In this document: positions 22,600-33,507 of the stretch, one piece after another | Layout of the letters: every line of letters starts with the position of its first letter | Position numbering within the stretch: position 1 is the stretch's first letter | NCBI GenBank assembly: GCA_023213395.1 | Contig: CM041465.1 | Coordinates: 176,087,741-176,151,740, forward strand | Direction of reading: 5' to 3' | Length of the DNA stretch: 64,000 nt | From: Cycas panzhihuaensis | Taxonomy: Eukaryota; Cycadophyta | Notes under the pieces: generated by a model | Seen by the model: only the letters and a program-made list of their open reading frames with translations | What the model was told of the DNA's origin: nothing | Databases searched by the model: none | Program-made: the position numbers and the translations under genes

Positions 22600-23200
22600 T
22601 GACCTTCTAGAGCATAACATTTGGCAATGATTCTTATACCACCCTTTTTAATGAGCCTCTCCATACAATGTGAGTTAATGATTTAGGTCGGGAGAGGAAT
22701 GATCCTATTCAACTAATAGTCAATTCCTTTAGAAGTAAATCAGATGAAGAGCTCTTATATATTTAGTTGAATGGTCCTTAGTGGTTTGAGCCATTATACC
22801 CCTAATATAAAATCAACTCCTCCAACGAGAATGGCATACATAGAAGTGGAGAGGTGATAATTACCCATTTGCAACTTGATATTGTGACATTTTCCCCCAC
22901 AAGTGAGTGTCCCTCTATTAGCCAACATAACCTAAAAATTTTTGATAGGATATGGAAAATAATTAAGTTCTTCAGCAAGTTTCTGATTAATGAAGTTGTG
23001 GGTGCTCCCAGAATCTATGAGGATAACCACCTTCATTTTCTTAATATACCCAATAAGTTTGAGTGTCTAAGGTTCTATAATTCCAGCTAGGCCATGCACA
23101 GATATAGTAGCAGTATCTTCTTCTTCCTCCTTAGGTAGGTCACAATCATTATTTTTTGGCTCTAATAAGGCTTCTTCTACTAGTTCATCATCTTGAACAT
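22600..23200 (-). pseudogene. chromovirus B aspartic protease
   Basis: The frame reads KVVILIDSGSTHNFINQKLA at about 23040-22970, with the D-S-G active site intact. MLANRGTLTCGGKCHNIKLQ follows, then SMYAILVGGVDFILG, which matches the conserved hydrophobic-G-x-D-F-I-L-G end of the domain. Only a few stops interrupt it. It is the least damaged catalytic site of this element. Confidence 0.85.
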
Positions 23201-23219
23201 CCTCAATTATGAATAAGCA

Positions 23220-23990
23220 TCATTTGGTTACAACGAAAACATAACCCTTTCAATAATTTCTTATCCATTTCTTGGGAAGTCATTTGTCACATACCAGGAA
23301 CCTAAAATTGTGGTCGTTTTTCTAAGAATGTTCATTGGAGGGGTTGAGCTACCTTATTTTTTGCTTTAATATGTCAAGCAAAATTGATAGTTATAGTGAT
23401 GTTATCAGGTTTTAAGAGTCGTAAATCATGTATGATGTCATCTTGTAACCTACCAATGTATAAATCAAGTAATTTATTCTCACAACGACCATCAACCCTT
23501 GTGGAAAGACATTGGTATTCTATCGTATAAGCTAATATAGTCCCCTCCTATATGACTTTAACTAACTAGTTAAAGTGGTCATGATCCTAGGTACTATCAT
23601 ATTGAGTTATAAGATCCTTAACAAAACCTTCCCATTAATAACTAAGCCCATCAGTTATTTTCATAACTCATTGGTACCATTAGTATGGTTCAATTTCTAT
23701 GTGTAGAGAAGCAAGAAGGATCTTCTTATCTATTAGAACTTGATGAAGAGAAAAGTATTGTTCGATTTTGGTGATCCAGGTACATACATCTATGCCATTA
23801 AACTTCTTAATTTCTACCTTGGGAAGGAAGTTCGGATGAAAGTGCCTACCATCATTACCCTCATCTTCTTTAACAAAGTAACGCCTACCTATGTGAGTAG
23901 TATCATCAAAGTTAATCTTTTCTTCCTTAAAAGGTTTCATGGATGTGAACTCTAGCATTACTACTTCAAAATTTTAATTGAAGTCATTTT
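23220..23990 (-). pseudogene. chromovirus B gag with zinc-knuckle remnant
   Basis: The frame 23958-23680 includes FHPNFLPKVEIKKFNGIDVC, TWITKIEQYFSLHQVL and KILLASLHIEIEP, matching the plant Retrotrans_gag start ('P...FP.FDG.D...W....E.YF......KV..A.....G.A'). Later frames are broken. Near 23250, KGLCFRCNQ keeps the first two Cys of a zinc knuckle, but the His/Cys half is lost. Confidence 0.85.
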
Positions 23991-23999
23991 GGATTTATA

Positions 24000-24957
24000 A
24001 TATATCTCCTCAAAGTTGTGTGACAACATCATTGAGATCTTGAGTCTAACTTGGGTTTACCTTAGGGGCCATTAGTTCATAAGACCTAAGTTGAATCCTA
24101 GTTAGTAAATGTAAATGAAAAGGATTTGATAGGATGTCTATAGACTATTATCCCTAATATTTTACAATGAGGCAATATGGATTTTTTTATTTTTTTGCTT
24201 TGTACTTTTTTTTTTCAATTTTTTCTTTTTGGTCACTGGTTGGATGACTGACTGTGTGTATGAGATGATGACAAACTGACTAGACACACTGGATTTAAAA
24301 AATTAATGATGACTGACTCACTAATTGACTAAGTGTGTATAAACCACTAATAGACTGATCAAGTACACTAGGTATGGGCTTGTTTAGTTTGTAGGCCCTC
24401 CAATACATTAATCCTAGTCGTAAATAGTATCAACTTACAGAGGCAAATACTCTACTTTGTAATTATACTATCCTATCTCTAGAGTATGAGGAGAGTAACT
24501 TCCTGGGGCTAACCACTTATCGGTGCACTACAAATTACAGATGGTCAATAGGTTTCCTATGGTTACCTATACTAGGAAGGCCTATCTAAGGGGTCCTCCT
24601 ATATACCCGCAGGTACGTAGAGGCACAATTCTGTAGCTAAGTTCTATCTAAGGCTTAATTCAAGAGTGTGATCTCTAGTCCTTCACGCAAGGGACAGAAA
24701 AGCCATAATGCACTTAGCCCAAAATGACATATCCTTGTAATATTTATAGACCCTCGACACAGGGTCTCTATCTAAATGCAAAAGAAAACTACTTAGTGGT
24801 AGTGTTAGGGTAGCTTCCTAATTGCAGTGTTATCTACCCCCAAAAAGTAAAGTAACTAAATGGAAATTAAATGAGAATAGGTACTAATATGAAAAAATTG
24901 ATAGAAAAAAAATGATTATTTAGTACTTTTGACTCTCCCACAAGGAATGGATCAACT
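24000..24957 (-). other. 5' leader of chromovirus B
   Basis: Non-coding. The part 24530-24850 is homologous, in reverse complement, to 12060-12440 of gypsy A (see there). A direct-repeat-like stretch with GACTGACT/ACTGACTA motifs lies at about 24230-24370. A 20-bp T-run region lies at 24180-24225. Confidence 0.7.
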
Positions 24958-24969
24958 GCTCTGATACCA
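24958..24969 (-). other. Primer-binding site of chromovirus B
   Basis: TGGTATCAGAGC on minus, two bases inside the 5' LTR end at 24972. Initiator tRNA-Met type, unmutated. Confidence 0.95.
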
Positions 24970-24971
24970 CT

Positions 24972-25362
24972 TGATAAGATACCACTCCTTAATGATAATT
25001 GCACACCAATATAATAAGAAAATAAATCCAAAAAGAGCACTGTACTGTAATACTCTTTCAGGGGGCAACCTCCCAATTACATGCAATAATAATGATATTT
25101 AAGATACCATATTCTAAGGATTACATAAATATATATATGGCTCTATGCTCACTACACAACCTCCTCCTTATACATGTGGGATATTACATGAATATATATA
25201 ATGCTCAATGACCACTAAACAACCTTCTACTTATGCATGTGGGATATTAAGAAAAGGGAAGAAGGAAAAGAAATAAAAGATATAAGAGAGAGAAGAAGTA
25301 GAAGATATAAGAGAATATAAGAGAATATAAGAGAAGGTAAGATAGGGGTTGGATCCTTAACA
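24972..25362 (-). repeat. 5' LTR of chromovirus B
   Basis: TGTTAAGGATCC...CTTATCA on minus, 391 bp, followed on plus by the duplication TATAA (25363-25367). The purine-rich block near 25285-25340 contains three copies of the motif ATATAAGAGA. Confidence 0.95.
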
Positions 25363-25367
25363 TATAA

Positions 25368-27397
25368 AATAATCTTGAAATGTGAACATTTAAATAAATG
25401 CTTTAAAGAGGAAAAAAAGATCTTGAATAAGTAAAAAATATACCTTAAGAGAGATTTAGAATCAAGTTTATAAGCTAAAATATAAAGTTATAGCTTTAGA
25501 ATAGGTTTATAAGGTGTTTGAGTACACCGGTTTGACGCTTTTGTTCTCAAAGGGGCTCCTTCTTTTTAAGAGGACAAAGTAGGGATAACTAGCTATAAAA
25601 ACTCAATTATGAGCCTCTAAAATAGATAAAAACTATCAATAACTAATTAGTAGCTCAATAATGAATAAGTGTTCTGAGTTACAGTAAAAAAATTTCTTAA
25701 AATATTTAAGAATATGCTAAATTAGGATCAAATAGAAGTATTGATTTTACTAGCCTTAAAACCTTATAAAATATCATTAGATCTCATTAAAAACTACTTC
25801 AATGCATAGAAAAATGAAATACCTTTCTGATGGATTCAACCGTTTGAAAAATGGACTCTTAAATCTAAAGTTATAAAGAAAATAGCACAATGATTAGTTT
25901 GTGGAAAAATAAATTAAAAGGGGAGAGGTTAAGCCCCTTAAACAAGCTAGCCCTAGGTTACATGGGGGCCAAAAGGAGCGCTTTCTAGGCTCTAAAGAGG
26001 GCTAGTAGGCTTTAAATTATATAAAATAGAGTTAAATGTTTTAAAAACTAAAATTATAAAAAAATGGCTTATAATTATTTGGAGTTAATCCCCTAAAAGG
26101 ATAAAGCCATGGTTACATGGAGGCTTAACGCAATAAAAAGCAAACGTGAAGGGGGCTAAGGCTAAATCGCACCTACAAAACTCAAAATAAATCAAATTTA
26201 GTTTATTTTTTTATAAAATTTAGATAAAAAATAAATAAATCAAATAAAATAATCATCCATTAATGGACGTCTATGCAGGCAAACAGATGAATCAAATCGC
26301 GATGAAAACTTATCAAAAGCAGATCGAATCCCTTCCCTGGTAGTTTCCAAGATAAAATAAAAATATATTTTAAGTATTTAAATAAATTAAGAAAATAAAA
26401 ATATAAAAGAAATGGAGATAATACTATATGGTGGTTGATAGACTACGAACTAGGTGGAGGAGCTAATGATCGACTATTTCTCATTAGAGGGTGACAAGAA
26501 CTATACTATTGAATATCTATTTATCTATCTATATATATTAAAAATAAAACATAAGAAAAAATAATAGACAAAGGCCAAAGAGTTCTCTAATATATAATTG
26601 AAATGATGTAAGTAGCATAATGACACCAAAAGGAATGTGGAATATATCTAAAATAAATCAAAATGCCCACCTCCTATTCTCTATAATCGTGGAAATGGCT
26701 TACATCCCCACTAAAGTGGTGCACAATAGAAAAGGAAGGCGACAAATACGGTAAAAGATCCCATAAGACTAGTAGCTATGGATAAAGATGGTTATAGAAA
26801 TAAAGTTGTAAATATTATGCCATGAAGCAGACTGATATCTAAAGGGATTTTCTTTCTCAAAACTTGATTAATACAATTTATTTAAAATATTGATACCTCG
26901 TCTAGGCAATACATTGATACTCGACCAAAACTTGTGAGGTGCCTCTCACTTTAATTCAATAACGGATAGGTGTAGTTTGAGTAGTGCTACTACTAGTTCC
27001 ACTAGTCGCAGAAGATTTTAGCCACACGTAACATCTTTATAGAGGGAAGTCAGACATGATACATTTGGAGATAATTTGGTAATTATGGACACAAATCAAG
27101 AGAAGCTTAGATAGATGGGTGACATTTAAAATGGAGATGCAATACTATAAAGTTGTTTATGCTTGATACATTCAAGATAATTCCTCCTATTTTCAATCAG
27201 GCTAATGGTGGCTATTATTCTATTGCTAGTTGTCTTTCATCAATAATATCACTTATATGGTGAAAATACTTATGTATTAATCTCGTGGAAGCATTATTAT
27301 TTTGTAGTAAAGTTAAACCCTCCATTCACATTTCACTTTCTTCTCCTATCTATGTCTATGTGTGCTTGATCTTAGTGGATATTATATTGATCCATTC
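25368..27397. other. Leader of gag-only copy 2 (right part) and unassigned sequence
   Basis: To about 25900 the sequence resembles the leader of gag-only copy 1 (TAGCC...CCGTTTGAAAAATGGACTC). Further right it becomes unassigned: GC-richer patches with AGCCCC/GGGGGC at 25920-26160 recall the LTR/leader style of related elements. No coding frame, primer site or LTR end is recognised. A (CTAT/TATC) microsatellite lies at about 26515-26540. Confidence 0.45.
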
Positions 27398-27754
27398 TAT
27401 TAATATCTATTAGATTTTAGAGAAAAATCTTTACATGGACTAACTGCCACCCTAGTCCCTAGGACTAACTTCCCTATGGGGTGTTCATATATGAGATTTG
27501 TATCAAACACTAACACCTTGAAGTTTTGGTGTAAAGGCAATCTTAACATAGTATCAAAGCCTCATCCTATGATCAATTCCCCCTGAATAACATTAGAGAG
27601 GGGGTGTCAGACTAATTGTTACATTTTAAGGATTATTTACATGGACTAACTTCCACCCTAGGCCTTGGGACTAACTACCCTATGGGGTATTCATATATGA
27701 GATTTATATTAGATACTAACACCTTGAGGTTTTGGTATAACAACAATATTGATA
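27398..27754 (+). mobile_element. TRIM-like miniature LTR element
   Basis: Two similar blocks of about 150 bp (27398-27548 and 27605-27754) share TTACATGGACTAACT, CCCTATGGGGT, TTCATATATGAGATTT and ACTAACACCTTGA. Between them are only 56 bp, which contain TAGTATCAAAGCC (27549-27561), two mismatches from the primer site TGGTATCAGAGCC, and AGAGAGGGGG (27595-27604), a polypurine tract directly before TGTCAGAC, the start of the second block. LTR, primer site, tract and LTR with no coding space is the structure of terminal-repeat retrotransposons in miniature. The left border is uncertain by several bases and no target duplication was found. It abuts the left end of copia B. Confidence 0.75.
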
Positions 27755-28114
27755 AATAATATAAATAAACCAAGTTATACAATAAAGAAAACTAAGAGAT
27801 TTAGGTCTAAGCATAGACCTTTTATTAATTTGAGCAACAAATAAAGAATTATAGAGATAAAAACCCTAACTCTTATTATTGACTCATCAAATACTCATTT
27901 AACCTTTTTACATGTAATGTTACATAAGAATATATAGATACAACTTTATAAGATATTGCCTTATAGTTTTATAATATAATGGGCATAAACCATGGGTTGA
28001 AAAATACCCCTATAAGATGCCTAAAAATTTTTCTCGAGGGCTCCTACCTTCAAACCCTTGCCTGAGAGGCCAGTAGCCCCCCCAAATCATTCTCTTATAT
28101 AATAATATTCTATA
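27755..28114 (-). repeat. 3' LTR of copia B, left end lost
   Basis: It aligns with 32060-32479. The missing about 40 bases (TGTAGAGAAAA... on plus) would lie where the TRIM-like element stands. The start on minus, TATAGAATATTA, follows the polypurine tract and is diverged from TGTTTACTGATA of the 5' LTR. Confidence 0.8.
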
Positions 28115-28129
28115 ACTCCACCTTATGAT

Positions 28130-29560
28130 CTTAAACTATTTCTCTTATAAAATGGAATTACACATCAATATGTTTCGACTGAGTATGAAAAGTGAGGTTC
28201 TTCATCACGTAGATTGCACTTTGACTATTATAATCTATCCTTACAACATTTTACTTGAAGCCAATATCTATGCATAATCTTTGCAACTAAATCACTTTTT
28301 TGCATGTATTAATAACTTCTATAGGCTCTTCTTCTATGCTAGAAAGTACCATAACTTACTATCTTTTGCTCATCCAACTGGCTATGCCACCACAAAGGGT
28401 AAAAACATACCTGCTTATAGATCTTCTATTGTTAAGATCTCTAACCCAATTAACATTAATAAATACTCTTAGGTTCACTGTTCTACTCTTAATGAGATCT
28501 CCTTGGTAGCAAATTCTATAGTTTTATGTACCCTTCAAATACCTAAAAATCCTTTTCATAGCCACCTAATACTCCTTACCTAGGTTTTATATATACTTGC
28601 TAACTACTCCCACTACATGAGCAATGTTTGGTTAAGTACAAACCATTGTATATATTAAGTTACCAATAATACTAGCTTAAGGAATAAATTCCATGTCTTC
28701 AACTAATTGGTAAGTCTTTGGGCATTATTTAGCTAATAATTTTAAACTAATAGGAAGAGAAACATTAAGTAGCTTACTATTCTGTAACCTGAATCACTAC
28801 AGTATTATCTTAATATATCACCTTTGGCTAAGCCAAATCTTTCTATTTCTTCTATTCCTTTGAATCTTAATATATAAAATAAAATGTATAGCACCAAGGT
28901 CCTTCATCTCAAAATGAGATGCCAATTGGCCTTTCACAAGTTGTTTTATTTTTTTATTATTATCAACTAAAAGTATATCATCAACATATAAAGACAAAAT
29001 AACAAAGTGATCACCATCTTGTTTATAATAGATACTATGATCTACTTTGCTGTGCATAAATTTATCTACTAATATGTATGGATCAAACTTTTGATACCAC
29101 ATCCTTGGTGATTATTTTAAGCTATATGATAACTTCTTTAGCCTGCACATCATATTCTCATTCCTTATAAATTAAAACCCTTTAGGCTATAATATATAAA
29201 TTTCTTCTTCAACGTCACCATGAAGACATGTAATCTTCATATCTATTTGATCTACCTTAAGGTCATAGGTAGCTTCTATAGCCAATAAAAATATGATTGA
29301 AGCTACTTTTTCAACAAGAAAAAATACCTTACCAAAATCTATTCCCTTGACCTAGGAATAACCCTTTGCTACTAAGCAGGCCTTGTACCTTTCCATAATA
29401 CCATCTAGTTTAAACATCTTCTTAAAGACTTATTTATTATCAATAGGTTTTCTAGCATTAGGTAGATCCATCAAATCCCATATGTTATTTTTATCTAAGG
29501 TTATCATTTCTTCTTCCATGGCCTTCACCTAAAGGTGGCTCTCTTTTGACTTTATAGCTA
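28130..29560 (-). pseudogene. copia B reverse transcriptase and RNase H
   Basis: The frame 29102-28818 reads FDPYILVDKFMHSKVDHSIY, then VILSLYVDDILLVDNN, with the YVDD motif intact, followed by FEMKDLGAIHFILYIKI. Upstream, to about 29560, broken frames carry the start of the polymerase. Downstream, at about 28270-28140, RVDYNSQSAIYVMKNLTFHT and KHIDV, then FHFIREIV, match the end of copia RNase H (D-N/S-x-x-A...N...H.R.KHI). The RNase H is followed directly by the polypurine tract. Multiple stops and shifts are present. Confidence 0.9.
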
Positions 29561-29879
29561 CTTGAATAGTACTTAGATAATTATTTATAGTAGATAAAAC
29601 AAAAGAGAACTGATAAAAGTCTTCAAGAATATACTTATCACACTATCTTCTTTTATGAGTTGATCTTCTTAAGAGATGAGGTTCTTGAGGTTGAGATACC
29701 TCTATAACTATTCTTTCCTTTTCAGCTGACTCATATTCTGATGTGGAATCTTTATCCCTTACCTTAAATTATACCTTCTTAGAGTCTTTTTCCTTTGGTT
29801 CTTCATTCTACTTTAGAGACTTGAACTCTTTTCTAAAGACAACATCATAACTATACACAGCTTTCTATATTTCAAGATA

Positions 29880-31100
29880 GAGTTTATACCCTTTAACACC
29901 ATCATCATAGCTAATGAAAATAGTTTTTTGTACTTTAAAATTACTGTTAGTCCTCTGTAGTCTAGAAACATATACAAAAGCTTCAGAATAAAAACCTCTA
30001 AGATGATTTCTTACCATACCACACTTCTTTAGGTATTTTATACACTAAGGTAGTTGTTAAGGATCTAGCTTTAGCCTAATGTTTTTTCTCTAAATGAGTA
30101 ATACTAAGCATACTTCTTGGTCTCTCTAGTAAAGTCTTATTCATCCTTTCAAAAAATTTATTTTGTTATGGTGTATAGGGAGTTGTCTTTTACCTTGCTA
30201 TCCCACACTTTTTATAGAACTACTTAAATGCCTTTAAACAAAACTCATCTCTATTATTAGTACTTAGTACCTTGATCTACTTATCATTCTAATTCTTAAT
30301 CAAGGCCTTGAACTCTTTGAATTTACTAAAGACCTTATATTTTTGCCTAAGAATATATAACCATATCTTTCTCAAGAAATCATTTATAAATGAGATAAAG
30401 TATTTAGACCTACCTAATGAGGGTATAATAATAGGTCTAAAAACGTCACTATGCACTAATTATAAAATACTCTTTGCTCTCTTTAAGCTTGAAGAAAAAT
30501 TGACCTAATTCTTCTTTCCAGACACATAATATTCACAGAAATCAAAATTAAAAAAGCCATTAATTCCAGAGATATCTCTTGTCATACTTTTAGAGAATAA
30601 ATAATAGAGGTATTTCTCTCTAATGTGGCCCAATCTCTAATACCACAATATTATTTTACCAGTAAGTGATACTCGGGTCCTATTTATATTATTGCTACTT
30701 TTTGTACTAGTTAGACTGTAACTACCATCACACATATTACTTGCATTAAGCTTATATAGTGTTCCAAATTGGACCCCTCTTGCTAACACCAATGCTACTT
30801 AAACTACTCTACAACTATCTTTATTAAAAATCACTTCCATTCCTACATTATCCAATTAACTAACAAACAACAAACTCATAGCCAAACTAGAAATATGACT
30901 TATATTAGTGATAATTTTAATCCTTTTATTTCTAAATCAAGACTTTACCCTTCTATGAACTATAATTTTATATGGGTAATGATCCTTAATAAATACTTTA
31001 CTTCTATTAATACTTTTGTATTTATAAAACCACTTCCTATGGGAAGTAGCATGAAGCAAAGCATTAGAGTCAATTAACCAAGACTCAATACTTGATAGTT
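29880..31100 (-). pseudogene. copia B protease and integrase
   Basis: The protease start at about 31095-31020 reads SWLIDSNALLHATSHRKWF, where the family has D-S-G; Gly is replaced by Asn. GAG-pre-integrase: YRLGHIREKYLYYLF near 30640, with its usual Trp-His replaced in part by a stop. Integrase: EYYVSGKKNQVNF, HSDVFRPI and YFISFINDFLRKIWLYIL at about 30530-30360. Then STNNRDEFCLKAFK, where RSDNGGEF is usual, and CGIAR followed by TPYTI, corresponding to the 'GI.R..T.PYTPQQNG' segment. Many stops are present. The order fits copia. Confidence 0.85.
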
Positions 31101-31189
31101 TACTTAAGGTTGCCAAATAAACATCACCATCGACTTTATCAAAAGCTTTTTGCTACCTTAAAAGAAGTAACTTTAGGTGACTTACCTTT

Positions 31190-31937
31190 ATCAACCTTGA
31201 CTCGACACTGGCTCTTTATATGGCTAGCCTTCCCACATCTCTAATATACTAAGGGGCTTTTACCTAGAGATTTAGATTTTCATCTAGATTTTGGTTGTCT
31301 ATTCTAAGGCCTTTTTTGGTCACAATTCAACATTCGACCTCTCACTACTAATGTTTCTTTTCAATGATCCTCAAAAGATTTTTGCCTTGCCTCTTTTGAT
31401 AGTAGTGTGGCAATAACATCATCAAGTTTTAGGGTGGTAGCAGTCATTTTGCTAATCATCATCACAAGATTATCCTAGGAATTAGGAAGTAAACATAATA
31501 GGGTAATACACTTGTCTTCTTCAGATATTATTATCCTAATTGAAACAAGCTAGATCACCATGATATTAATGTAGTAAGATAATCTATAATTGTATCTCCA
31601 TCACCTATCATGAGTGAATGTATTTTTTTTTTTAAGAAACAACTTATTAACCAAGGACTTAGTCTGATATAGAGCCCTTAACTTTCTCTATAGATCTTAG
31701 TCGTGGACTCTATGGTAACATTTAACAACACTATGTCTGAAAGGTATAACCTTATCAAACTAATTATTTTCTTTTATTAAGTGTTTTCTAGTCTTTATCA
31801 TCCATAGTTACAGGACTTATAGTTACTACCACAATTCACTTATCCTTCTCAATGAGGATATCTTCCATCTTTATCTTCCATAACTTAAAGTTCTTGCCAT
31901 TAAACTTTTTAATCTTCATATTTATAGTGCTTACCAT
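31190..31937 (-). pseudogene. copia B gag with zinc-knuckle remnant
   Basis: From ATG at 31937 the minus frame reads MVSTINMKIKKFNGKNFKLW and KIKMEDILIEKDK, then a stop at a Trp position, the typical copia gag start. The frame is then repeatedly broken. Near 31240-31205, RCGKASHIKSQC keeps Cys-x4-His-x4-Cys of the CCHC zinc knuckle, with the first Cys changed to Tyr. It resembles the gag start of the nested copia in gypsy A. Confidence 0.85.
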
Positions 31938-32023
31938 AATCTTCACAGTCAAGTTTACCAAACAAGCCTCTCACTCACTAAATAACTTCCCATAGAACTA
32001 AAACCCTTAATTATAATACCAAA

Positions 32024-32479
32024 TGTAGAGAAAATGTAATCATAGAAGGAATGTATTAATAGAACTCTAAACTATGTAAAGAATAAATAACATAAACAAA
32101 CTAAGCACACAATAAATAATACCAAGAGATTTAGGTCTAAGCATAGACCTTTTATTAATCTGAGTAATAACTAAAGAATTATAGAGATAAAAACCCTAAC
32201 TCTTCTCATCGACTGATCAAATACTCATCCAAACCTTTTTACACATGTCATTATATAAGAATATATAGACACAACTTTATAAGATATTGCCTTATAGTTT
32301 TATAATACAATGGACATAAACCATGGGTCAAAAAAGAAACCCCATAAGACACCCAATTTTTTTTTTCAGGGGCTCCCACCCTCGAACCCCTACTTGGGGG
32401 CCACTGACTCCCTTAAACCCCCCATCCAAGGGCCCTACAATAGGGCTCTTAACCCCACAAAATATCATATCAGTAAACA
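32024..32479 (-). repeat. 5' LTR of copia B
   Basis: TGTTTACTGATATG on minus at 32479 to TTTTCTCTACA at 32024, next to a decayed primer site at 32009-32021. It contains a C-rich block at 32365-32460. Confidence 0.8.
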
Positions 32480-33507
32480 TGTAATAAGTATTACCACAAG
32501 AGACAACATATTTATAGATGGAGAACCCAATGTGGAAAAAACCATAGGAGAAGGTTAGAGTTGAGAGCTCTTCTTTATGATATCAAATAATTATATCTCT
32601 AAGTCACTCTTAATCTCTCAAGTTCTCAAGAAGTAAATTCTATACAAAATCAAGTAGTATTTCTACTTATTAGATCACATTATGCCAAAAAAAGTTTGTA
32701 GAAAATTTAAAATTGCTAGAAAATATTAAAATATTACTTGGATATATTAACATTTTTAGGTATTTTAGAAAAACATTGATAGAATTTCCACTACCTTATA
32801 GGCATTTTGAACCATGGGCAAAGAAATAAAAACTCTAAGTATTGAAAGCAAGAACAAGTATATAAAATGAAATGAAAGTAATAACTAACAAAACTATTTA
32901 TAAACTAACCCAATTATTGGGTAAACCTTAGAAATGGTAGGACGACCACCATATGAAAGTCATATAATAGCAATGAGCCCTCCAAATCCTCATTGAATGA
33001 TTTTAATAGATAGAAATAAGAGTAAAACAGATTAGATAAGTGAAAACCAAGCAATAGAAGTGATGGATTACACAAGGGATTGAAGTAGGAGAAGAGGCCT
33101 AAGCTCATAATCAACAATTAATTAATGTGAATATATATAGAAGTTATTTAGTAGTATTCCAATAACACTTTATTACAAAAAACTTTCTTCCATTTCTAAT
33201 GGAATGTGTGGTACAAATAGATGCAACAGGGTGCTACCAAGCTAGATTTGGGACCCATGGTTTTAATGAAACAATAGGCAGAACCTATTGATTCATGACC
33301 CATGGGTTTCAAAGTGAATTAAATGCTAGATGGTAATGGTTCAAGATATTGCCTTGAAATTAAAAACACATGTGTTTTTGAGCCATTAGAGGGAAGGGAC
33401 ATTGAGCATTACTACTAGTCCCCTTCCTTATAACTTACCACTAATTTTGGTAGTTAAAAGTATAAAAAAGTATGAAAATTTAGGGAAAAATATTGCCTAT
33501 GATTCTA
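32480..33507. other. Unassigned AT-rich sequence
   Basis: No gene is recognised. At 32518-32560, GGAGAACCCAATGTGGAAAA resembles the 'GGAAAACCC...GGGGAA' block seen in the copia D LTRs, so this may be a decayed LTR into which copia B inserted. A frame on minus at 32914-33117 shows no known motif. Confidence 0.4.

Larger units (their letters stand above)
19348..25362 (-). mobile_element. Ty3/gypsy chromovirus B, full length
   Basis: LTRs of 391 bp (24972-25362) and 380 bp (19348-19727) face minus. TATAA stands at 19343-19347 and 25363-25367, a perfect target duplication. Internally on minus: primer site, leader, gag, protease, reverse transcriptase, RNase H, integrase, chromodomain, polypurine tract, which is the order of plant chromoviruses. 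It interrupts the leader of gag-only copy 2 and is thus younger than it. Stops and shifts in every gene make it inactive, though the protease active site is kept. Confidence 0.95.
17697..26900 (-). mobile_element. Gag-only LTR retrotransposon, copy 2, split by chromovirus B
   Basis: On minus, a 425-bp 3' LTR (18121 to 17697) is preceded by the polypurine tract TTAAGGGGGAGAA and a gag relic (18820 to 18135), exactly as in copy 1. The leader (18830-19342 and 25368 onward) is split by chromovirus B. Leader sequence similar to copy 1 continues to at least 25885. I could not find its primer site or 5' LTR, so the right end given (about 26900) is only a guess and the element may be truncated. Confidence 0.65.
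27755..32479 (-). mobile_element. Ty1/copia element B, both LTRs
   Basis: On minus: 5' LTR (32479 to 32024, 456 bp), primer site TGGTATTATAATT (32021 to 32009, decayed), gag, protease, integrase, reverse transcriptase, RNase H, polypurine tract AAGGTGGAGT (28124 to 28115) and 3' LTR (28114 to about 27755). The LTRs share ACCATGGGT, a C-rich block with CCCTCGAACCC, and GAGATTTAGGTCTAAGCATA. The left end of the 3' LTR is lost where the TRIM-like element begins, so no target duplication can be read. All genes are broken. Confidence 0.9.
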
